A stretch of DNA of 64,000 nucleotides from NCBI GenBank assembly GCA_026745465.1, contig JACYXH010000122.1, positions 108,517-172,516 on the forward strand, read 5' to 3'. The stretch comes from Lota lota. Lineage: Eukaryota; Chordata; Actinopteri; Gadiformes; Lotidae. The notes beneath the pieces were generated by a model. The model was given only the letters and a program-made list of their open reading frames with translations. It was not told where the DNA came from and searched no databases. The translations under genes and the position numbers were made by a program. Shown one piece after another: positions 56,385 to 64,000 of this stretch. Position 1 is the stretch's first letter; every line of letters starts with the position of its first letter.

Positions 56385-57835
56385 ATCCACAAACAGCTAT
56401 TCACTACACTATTTTACACTTGGGTTAAAGTCAAACTCCAGTGTGATTGAATCCTCTAAATACATAGGGTCTTTTGGTGAAAGGACTGAGCATAAGCTCG
56501 TCTTTACTAAGCTATACAGGTTGAGGGTTGAATTCGTCTCTACCTGTTGAGCTATAAGGAACAGCAGCATTTGACTTTTGACCAATGATGGTTGACCAAC
56601 AGTGGTACTGGTACACCCATCCCCCTATGATGATCATGTAATGATGGACTGGGTTCCTACCTCCATAGACTTTGACCTCACACAACGTCAAAGCATCTGT
56701 TACACCAGAATTCTTGTAGAAGTTGATGAACCTTCCTTCCATTCCCCAACACTTGACAGTCTGAGTCAAGTAGCATGGGTTATCGTTGATGATGGCACAC
56801 CTGAGGAAAAGAGACAGAGAGAGAAGATACAGTAGTCTGGTGAAAGTATCAGAGACCAGATTCCAGTAGCTGGTGTGTGTCCAGGTGTACTTGAGCAAAG
56901 CACTGGTTGTGTTCCCTTATTTTATGGGAGTATAATATTCTGTTATTTAGTGATTTTCAATTTTATCCAAAGACACTTAAAAGTAGATCGAGGTCATCAG
57001 GGATCAAACCCAGAACATTTTGGCTGGGAGTCGAACAGTATTGAGTGGAAGTAAGGTAGGTGACACCAGTGATTCACCTTGGATTGTTGTTGCCGTTGTT
57101 CTCCAGTGAATTCCCGATGAGTATTTCCAGGCCGTTAAAGGTACTTTAGGTACTCCCTAAAGGCATTCCTATTAGTGACCTGGATCTCTGACACCCTGTA
57201 CACACCAGGCAGCTCCAGCCTCCACCATGATATGATTTCCTCTCGCTGGGTATGGGTGCAGCTGTTGTGATACCAGTCAGGGTCGGTGTTCCCATCGATG
57301 GCGCGTTCAGCCTTCCCCATGTCCGAGTGGGTTGTAGACTGAACAGCCGTGCCGCTCAACGCCAGGTTAATGCGGGATGCAGCTTAATGGAGAAAGAAAC
57401 CACAGACTAGTTTGTAAAGTTGCACTCCAGTTTTCAAAACATTGTAATACTTGCATATTTGGATAACTTGTCATCTAATATAGTGACAAGTGGACCTAAA
57501 TAGTGCACATAGAAATACCTGAAAATCCAGGTGACTTCCACAGGAGGACCACAACACCTGGTGATGAGAAAAGATGATTTTTTTTATAAAATAATATTTA
57601 AGCTATTATCAGCTTATATTTACAAGCATATATTCTCAATCAATGAAATGTTCAAACTATTCATAGTAGGAATCTTACACACGCCCACAATTACAACAAC
57701 ATAGCACAATCAACTGTCAAAAGTTATGGCACGGAAATGTTTATTAATTCAATGCAATAAATAATAATGATAAATAAGGTAGTACTGTGTGGAATACCTA
57801 CCAATGAAACTGCAGATGAGACGACTGGACCCCAT
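54898..57835 (-). pseudogene. Secreted F-type lectin plus C-type lectin gene, one-base frameshift
   Basis: Six exons with matching phases: 57802-57835, 57519-57557, 57078-57382, 56661-56800, 55282-55495, 54898-55093. Exons 1-2 make a signal peptide (MGSSRLICSFI, GVVVLLWKSPGFS). Exons 3-4 are a fucolectin domain: INLALSGTAVQSTTHSD, CTHTQREEI, SWWRLELPGVY, LEILIGNSLENNGNNNP, CAIINDNPCY, LTLCEVKVYG. Exons 5-6 are a C-type lectin domain: LCWTDALLYCRDSHWDLLSL, LWVGLR, SSWFWMSGEP, then CGG...CEEHLNFIC. Exon 3 is 305 nt, one more than its phases need, and the frame breaks at TACCTTTAACGG, giving a stop after REYLKYL. With that base discounted about 308 residues would be encoded. Such lectins bind sugars outside the cell in innate defence. 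It may be a pseudogene, or the base may be a sequencing error. Confidence 0.8.
56347..56384. repeat. Poly-C run of 38 bases
   Basis: An uninterrupted C run inside intron 4 of the lectin gene. Confidence 0.9.
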
Positions 57836-58930
57836 GGTTCTGGAGAAACAATATGCCCAGACAATAGATAACACTAGCTACTAGGTATACATTCCTTCAT
57901 ATGAAGGGGCAAGGTGGCAAGTATAAGTGCATAAGCACTTATACTAATGTACTGTTCATACGTAAACAGTAAGTGCACATACACTACTACAGTAGTAGTA
58001 ATACTACTAGTAGTAATACTAGTAGTAATACTTAATACTACACTATTATGACACTTAGCACATAAGTAAGACTATACGTTTGTGGCAAGGTATACATTCA
58101 TACGTACATGACACATACAACATTCTATTACAAGTGGGAACCAATATATCCTTTGAGATGGAGCTATAAGTAATTTACATATTACATTAATCTTAGGAGC
58201 CCAAAAATGAGGAGTCTACCATTACAGAGTAATACAATAAAATAATTTTCTTTCTCTGACTTGAAGATGGTACTCACCGGCAGAGTCTGTAGGTCCGTCT
58301 GCTACGAATGAAGCGTCTGAATCTAGGATCAGCACCATATACACTTGGATTTGCATTAAGTAATCCAAAGGATCTTGTTTGCAAATACTACTGCTCAAGA
58401 CCTCACTGTGGGAGTGATTAGGGGAGGTTCTATGCGGCAAAGAAACAGTGAGAGACATGAGGTGAATTTAACAAAAACATGGCTCTCTTTATTACAACAA
58501 ACTTGTCTTGGTTTGAGGTACAGGGTAAAACCGGTAAGCAAGGCTGGATGAGCTCGATGGACTAGCCAGCGCTACAGTAACATCTGATCAGTCTGGTTCT
58601 TATTCTGTGGCCCATTGGTGTTGGTTATTCTGATGTTTCTCAGCTGCTTTCCCCAGGTGGTGGAGCTAGCCTGAATGCTGCCAGGACGTCTGGATGTGTC
58701 CCAGTCGTCACAACCACCTTATCCAGGAGGCCTCAAGACCTTGTCCATTAGGATCAGAAAGTCCTAAAAGGAAGAACCAAATGAATGTTTATGTGCACGC
58801 TGACAGAAAACTAACCTGCATTGTAATTTATTGTGCCATGGCATTCTTTTTTGTAGAAAGCCGCTTGCTCCAGCATTTCCATTTGCATTAAAAAAACTGA
58901 CATGAGTTGAGTGTTCCTGAGTATTTTAAA
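57836..58930. other. Upstream of the lectin gene, no other gene seen
   Basis: TACTAGTAGTAATAC-type short repeats at 57990-58040. The frame 58222-58458 shows no domain. Confidence 0.5.
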
Positions 58931-58934
58931 TTAA

Positions 58935-59235
58935 AGTATCAAAGCCGAGCACTTAAGGTCGATGTTTATGACCTTATAAAATCAGATGCATAAACAAGCA
59001 GAGGGTTGGATAATAAAAAGCAGCAGGGTTATTTAAATCCCTGTAGGCAAACAGTCTGTGAATATACAAATACGAAGGACTCTGATGGAGGATGAAGGGA
59101 GACGAAGCGTGTGATAGCGAGAGGGGGATGAAGAGAGAGAGGTAAATATATGGATATATTTGCATTTGTGGAGGCATCTTAAAACAGTATGCACTGTGGT
59201 ACTAGTACCAATAGTGTGTGATACTAGTTTTAGTA
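58935..59235 (+). repeat. Dispersed repeat family R, copy 1
   Basis: Contains GCCGAGCACTTA, ATTTAAATCCCTGTAGGCAA and a GA-rich patch, then TATATTTGCATTTG. Further copies lie at 59560, 60730, 61555 and, partial, 61975. The other copies continue into TGTCACGGCTTGTGCAGGGA and CAAAAGGAAGCTTTACTTCA. I do not recognise the family. Confidence 0.7.
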
Positions 59236-59559
59236 CCAAAGGGTTTCTATCCATCTCTCTATGTTCCACTCTGCATTCAGGACGAAGGGACACCGGTGGC
59301 GAGGTGTGTCTGGATGTGTGGAGCTCTGTCTGGCCAGTGGTTGATGTCCGCGTCCGAGAGCTGGTTAAGCTCCTCGGACACTTATCTTCAACGTCACGGT
59401 GTGTGGAGCATTTCATACACAACATCGCTCATTAAAACGCTCAGACTCAGACACAACGATGGTGCTAGCTTAAATCTCATTCCCACCCATCTCTTTAACA
59501 TTACAAACATATGTTTCATCTCCAAATAGAAAACTTTGCAAAAAAGACATGATTAGAGT

Positions 59560-59910
59560 ATTCCTGAGTATTTGTTATTCAACTAACAAAGCCGAGCACT
59601 TAGGGTGGATGTTTATGACCTTACAGGTCAACAGATGCATGAACAGAAGCAGAAGGATAGACAACAATAAACTGCAGTGATATTTAAATCCCTGTAGGCA
59701 AACAGTCTGTGAATATACAAATAGGAAGGACTCTGAGAGAGGAGGAACAGAGAGAGAGAGAGAGGGGGCTGAAGAGAGAGGAAAATATATGTGTATATTT
59801 GCATATAGTCTGTCACGGCTTGTGCAGGGAGGTAAACAAATGCAGTCATCAGACTCAGATGGGTAGGAGCAAAAGGAAGCTTTACTTCATTTAAACAGAC
59901 AGACAGAAAC
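59560..59910 (+). repeat. Dispersed repeat family R, copy 2
   Basis: The same blocks in the same order, ending AAAAGGAAGCTTTACTTCAT and CAGACAGACAGAAAC. Confidence 0.75.
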
Positions 59911-59944
59911 AAACATACAACAAACAATGAGCCAACAAATCATA

Positions 59945-60515
59945 AACCAATCAGGCTCAGGGCTAGACACCCAAGTCTCAGGGCTAGCTCAGGCTAGGGA
60001 GCAGGGCTAGTCACCCAAGTCGTAGGGCTAGCTCAGGCTAGGGGGCAGGTTTAGACACCCAAGTCTCAGGGCTAGCTCAGGCTAGGGAGCAGGGCTAGAC
60101 ACCCAAGTCTCAGGGCTAGCTCAGGCTAGGGAGCAGGGCTAGACACCCAAGTCTCAGGGCTAGCTCAGGCTAGGGAACAGGGCTAGACACCCAAGTCTCA
60201 GTGCTAGCTCAGGCTAGGGAGAAGGGCAAGGCAAGTCAGGAACAGGGCTAGCTCAGACTAGGGAACAGGGCTAGGAAGGCTAGGAACAGGGCTAGCTCAG
60301 GCTAGGGAACAGAGCTAGCTCAGGCTAGGGAGCAGGGCTAGGAAGGCCAGGAACAGGGCTAGCTCAGGCTAGGGAACAGGGCTAGCTCAGGCTAGGGAAC
60401 AGGCCTATGAAGGCCAGGAACAGGGCTAGCTCAGGCTAGGGAACAGGGCTAGCTCAGGCTAGGGAACAGGGCTAGGACGGCCAGGAACAGGGCTAGGCAG
60501 GTCTGGAACAGAGCC
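59945..60515. repeat. GGGCTAGCTCAGGCTAGG minisatellite
   Basis: Irregular units of about 20-45 bp built from GGGCTAGCTCAGGCTAGGGA, with CACCCAAGTCTCA spacers in the first half and AAGGCCAGGAACA in the second. Confidence 0.9.
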
Positions 60516-60729
60516 TGTATGACCGCCAAGGTTTCTGGGTAGTGTAGTTATGTTTGCTACAAATTCATACTGAACACATTGTGTGTACATTATGCATTTT
60601 GAATAAAATAAATGGCAACATTCAGTTCCAACAATGCATTATATCCTCATAAAACTATAAATTCTGATATTGGGTAAATGAACTTCAGGAAACACATCTG
60701 GGAACACATCTGTAAAACAGACATGATGT

Positions 60730-60913
60730 GAGTATTCCTGAGAATTTGATATTTAACTGAAAAAGCTGAGCACTTAGGGTGGATGTTTATGACTTTTCAG
60801 GTCAACAGATGCATGAACAAAAGCAGGAGGTTTGACAACCAAAAACTGCAGAGCTATTTAAATCCCTATAGGCAAACAGTCTATGAATATACAAATACAA
60901 AGGATAGAGCAGG

Positions 60914-60949
<36 letters not shown>

Positions 60950-61080
60950 GTGGGGATGATGAGAGAGAGGTAAATATATTAATATGTTTGCTTTTGGTCA
61001 AGGCAACTTAAAACACTGAGTGTGTCATGGCTTGTGCAAGGAGGTGAACCCAAATGCAGACATCAAAATCCTCCCCCAAG
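60730..61080 (+). repeat. Dispersed repeat family R, copy 3
   Basis: GAGCACTTAGGGTGGATG, ATTTAAATCCCTATAGGCAA, a GA-rich run (60915-60945) and GTGTCATGGCTTGTGCAAGG. Confidence 0.75.
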
Positions 61081-61554
61081 GCATACTGGGGAAGGGGAAA
61101 CTAAAATAGATGTTATGTGTGTGTGTGTGTTTGTGTGTGTTTAACGTGGGAAAATTACAGCTCAGACATTTGAATAATGACAGCATTACATTTTTTGTAT
61201 GGTTTCTTGGTGTTGATGTGTGTCTGTGCGGGTGTATGTGTGTCCAGTGATGTGTGTGTGATGATTTGAAGATCACTGACAATAATCATTGGATATAATC
61301 AGTAAAAGACAGTCAGTAAAAATGCATTTAATGTGAATATGGTAAAAATGAGTGCATATGATGATTTTGGTACAATAAATGTAGGCTACTGATAACAAAA
61401 CAAACACACTGCATCCATTTGAACAAACAACAAATATTTATGATATGATGTGTGCGTAAGGAAGTTAATATTACAATGATTTGTCCTCCTTCTGAATGAA
61501 AGGTTGCTGTTTGTAAGTAAGTCAAGTCTCAAGACTCTTATGGTTAGAACGTTT

Positions 61555-61860
61555 TTTTTTTATTCAGGACCGATACTGATTATGTAAATCCCTGTAGGCA
61601 AACATGTTGGGAAACTACAAATACGAAGGACTCTGATAGAGGAGGAAGGGAGACAAAGCGAGCGATAGCGAGAGGGGAGGGAGGTTAATATATGGATATA
61701 TATTTGCATTTGGTCGAGGCATCTGAAAACACTGAGTGTGTCACGGCTTGTGCAGGGAGGTGAACCCAAATGCAGACATCAGACTCAGAGGGGTGGGTGC
61801 AAAAGGAAGCTTTACTTCATGTACACAGACAGAAACAAACCTCCAACAAACAAGGAGCCG
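61555..61860 (+). repeat. Dispersed repeat family R, copy 4
   Basis: AATCCCTGTAGGCAAAC, GTGTCACGGCTTGTGCAGGG, AAAAGGAAGCTTTACTTCAT. Confidence 0.75.
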
Positions 61861-61885
61861 ACAAACTGGGGCAGAAACTAGGGAA

Positions 61886-61981
61886 CGTGTGTGTGTGTGC
61901 GTGCGTGTGTGTGTGTGTGTGTGTGTGTGCGTATGTGTGTGTGTGTGTGTGTGTGTATGTGTGTGCGTGTGTGTGTGTGTG
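61886..61981. repeat. (TG)n microsatellite
   Basis: A TG run with GC and AT interruptions. It is followed by a partial copy of family R (61985-62060). Confidence 0.95.
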
Positions 61982-62225
61982 TCAATATATTTATATATTT
62001 GCATTTGGTCGAGGCATCTTAAAACACAGAGTGTGTCAAAGCTTGAGCAGGGAGGTGAACTGTTGGATGTGAGCTAATGTTGGATGACTCTAACAACCTC
62101 CCCCATGACAGAGGGACCTTGACCCCATGACCCTAGACTCTGGCTCTATGATGCTAGGCTATCCTCTGAACCCTGAGACTTAGGCCCAATCCCAGTTCCC
62201 TCCTTACCCCTACCACGTAGTACAC

Positions 62226-62227
62226 AG

Positions 62228-62289
<62 letters not shown>

Positions 62290-62302
62290 ACACACACACA
62301 CA
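62226..62302. repeat. (CA)n microsatellite
   Basis: A CA run with a few interruptions. Confidence 0.95.
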
Positions 62303-62500
62303 TAATAAAATCTAGTTGGATTTGTAACTAAATAAAATACCTAGGGGTGGGTTAACCTACGTTTGAAAATAAATTCACATTTTTGCGTTTCATAATATTA
62401 TGTTTATGTGGGTCGCAAATGCAGCTTATTAATCATGTCTATATTGATGCAACACACACACACCCACAAGCACACACACATACACACACACACACCAAAC

Positions 62501-62565
62501 TTCCTACTCTGACTGAATCCGCTGTCTGCTGCTCTCATAGCTCTGCTGCTCGTGTGTGCACTGTG
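62501..62565 (+). repeat. Dispersed 140-bp repeat, copy e (partial)
   Basis: CTTCCTACTCTGACTGAATC to GTGTGTGCACTGTGC, again right after a (CA)n run. Confidence 0.7.
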
Positions 62566-62566
62566 C

Positions 62567-64000
62567 TGGTTTGGTGTTGGTATGGTTTTGGGGTGGGGTT
62601 AAGGTGGTGTTGGTGTTGGGGTGGTGTTAGGGTGCTGTTTGGGATGGGGTGGTGTTGGGGTGGTGTGGGGGTGTTGTTGGTGTTGGGGTGAGGGTGATGT
62701 TGAAGTGGTTTTGGTGTTGGGGTGGTGTTTTGGTGGAGTTAGGGTGTTGTTGGGGTGATGTTGGTGTTAGGGTGTGGGTGGTGTTGAAGTGGTGTTGATG
62801 TTGGGGTGGTGTTGGGTGGCGTTGGGGTGGTGTTAGTGTTGGGGTGGTGAGGTGTTGGGGTAGTTTTGGGGTGGTGTTGGTGTTGGGGTGGTGTTTATGT
62901 TGGGATGGTGATGGGGTTGGGGTGGTGTTGGGGTGATGTATGTGTTTGTGTGGTGTGGTGTAGGGGTGGTGTTGGTGTTGGGGTGGTGTTGGTGTTTGTG
63001 TTGGGGTGGTGTTGGTGTTGGGTTGGTGTTGGGGTGGTGTTGGTGTTTGTGTTTGGTTGGGGTTTGGGGTGTGTTGGTGTTAAGGTGGTGTTGGTGTTGG
63101 GGTGGTGTTGGGGTGGTGTTGGTGTTGGGGTGGTGTTACGTTGGGGCAGTGTTGGGGTGGTGTTGGTGTTAGGGTGGTGTTGGGGTGGTGTTGGTGTTGG
63201 GGTGGTGGTATGGTGGTGTTGGGGAGGTGTTGGGGTGGTGTTACGTTGGGGTAGTGTTGGGGTGGTGTTGGTGTTAGGGTGGTGTTCGGGTGGTGTTGGT
63301 GTGGTGTTACGTTGGGGTAGTGTTGGGGTGGTGTTGGTGTTAGGGTGGTGTTGGGGTGGAGGTGAGGTGGTGTTGGTGTTAGGGTGGTGTCGTTGTTGGG
63401 GTGGTGTGGTGTTGGGGTGGTGTTGGTGTTTGTGTTGGGGTGGTGTTGGTGTTGGGTTGGTGTTGGGTTGGTGTTGGTGTTTATGTTTGGTTGGGGTTTG
63501 GGGTGTGTTGGTGTTAAGGTGGTGTTGGTGTTGGTGTTGGGTTGGTGTTGGGGTGGAGTAGGGTGGTGTTGGGGTGGTGTTGGGGTGGTGTTACGTTGGG
63601 GTAGTGTTGGGATGGTGTTGGTGTTAGGGTGGTGTCGGGGTGGTGTTGGTGTTGGGGTGGTGGTATGGTGGTGTTGGGGTGGTGTTGGTGTTGGGGTGGT
63701 GTTGGGGTGGTGTTGGGGTTTGGGGTCTGTTGGTGTTAGGGTGGTGTTGGGGTGGAGTTGAGGTGGTGTTGGTTTTAGGGTGGTGTCGGTGTTGGGGTGG
63801 TGTGGTGTTGGGGTGGTGTTGGGGTTGGTGGTGTTGGGGTTGGGGTGGTGTTGGGGTGGAGTTTGGTTGGTGTTGTGGTTGGGGTGGTGTTGGGGTGGGG
63901 TTGGGGTTGGGGTGGTTTTGGGGTGGTGTTGGTGTTGGGGTGGACTTGGGGTGGTGTTGGTGTTGGGGTGGTGTTACGTTGGGGTAGTGTTGGGGTGGTG
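62567..64000. repeat. G/T-rich minisatellite, runs off the window
   Basis: More than 1.4 kb of GTTGGGGTGGTGTTGGTGTT-like units, almost free of C on the plus strand. Higher-order units such as GTTACGTTGGGGTAGTG recur. Long frames through it encode only Gly, Val, Trp, Cys and Leu and are not genes. Confidence 0.95.

Noticed and set aside
62866-63987. Long open frames rich in Gly, Val, Trp and Cys
   Set aside because: They follow the G/T minisatellite, which lacks stop codons in some frames by composition.

Overview
The window looks like nuclear DNA of a ray-finned (teleost) fish. The grounds are vertebrate intron-exon structure, a tandem family of fish-type TRIM genes (RING, B-boxes, coiled coil, B30.2), a fucolectin plus C-type lectin gene, a vertebrate nuclear tRNA cluster, fish-type LINE and SINE tails and a Ty1/copia element. 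Simple repeats are extremely dense, especially (CA)n/(TG)n, (GA)n and (CTC)n. That density recalls gadiform fishes, but I cannot fix the species from sequence alone.

Layout. 1-1150: minus-strand TRIM copy 1, cut by the window edge and carrying an in-frame stop. 4460-6230: plus-strand signal-peptide exon plus a cysteine-poor Ig V-like exon (CD2/SLAM-like). 11436-13995: TRIM copy 2, the only complete single-coding-exon gene, with a 5' UTR intron and a TATA box. 14100-16620: duplicated LINE tails, microsatellites and one orphan exon-like segment. 17087-23352 and 29540-31566: a tRNA cluster (Lys, Thr-like, Gln, Gly-TCC, Met, Gly-GCC, Leu, Asp) made of repeated Gly/Leu/Asp units and broken by LINE pieces. 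24326-24520: a TRIM remnant. 26598-29470: a decayed copia element with one recognisable LTR. 33820-36401: TRIM copy 3, frameshifted by an internal deletion. 36645-38345: a truncated LINE. 38736-38845: a promoter-like stretch without an obvious gene. 40237-42450: TRIM copy 4, a two-coding-exon gene with a different B30.2 domain. 45392-48243: TRIM copy 5, the same architecture but broken. 48755-49655: a SINE with a 41-bp internal minisatellite. 54898-57835: a six-exon secreted lectin gene with F-type and C-type lectin domains, probably frameshifted. 58900-64000: copies of a dispersed repeat, a 'GGGCTAG' minisatellite and a G/T-rich minisatellite that runs off the window.

How it fits together. 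The region is an accessory, immunity-flavoured locus. The TRIM genes form a birth-and-death array spread by segmental duplication: blocks near 11.1-14.0, 23.9-26.6 and 33.4-36.4 kb share 3' flank, gene, 5' UTR intron and promoter, and 40.2-42.4 and 45.4-48.0 kb form a second pair. TRIM proteins of this architecture are usually E3 ubiquitin ligases of innate immunity. The lectin and Ig-like genes are also of pattern-recognition or receptor type, but nothing here shows that they act with the TRIMs.

The most notable points are the same RING/B-box/coiled-coil module joined to two different B30.2 domains, the combined F-type and C-type lectin gene, and two LINE copies that break tRNA-Asp at the identical base.
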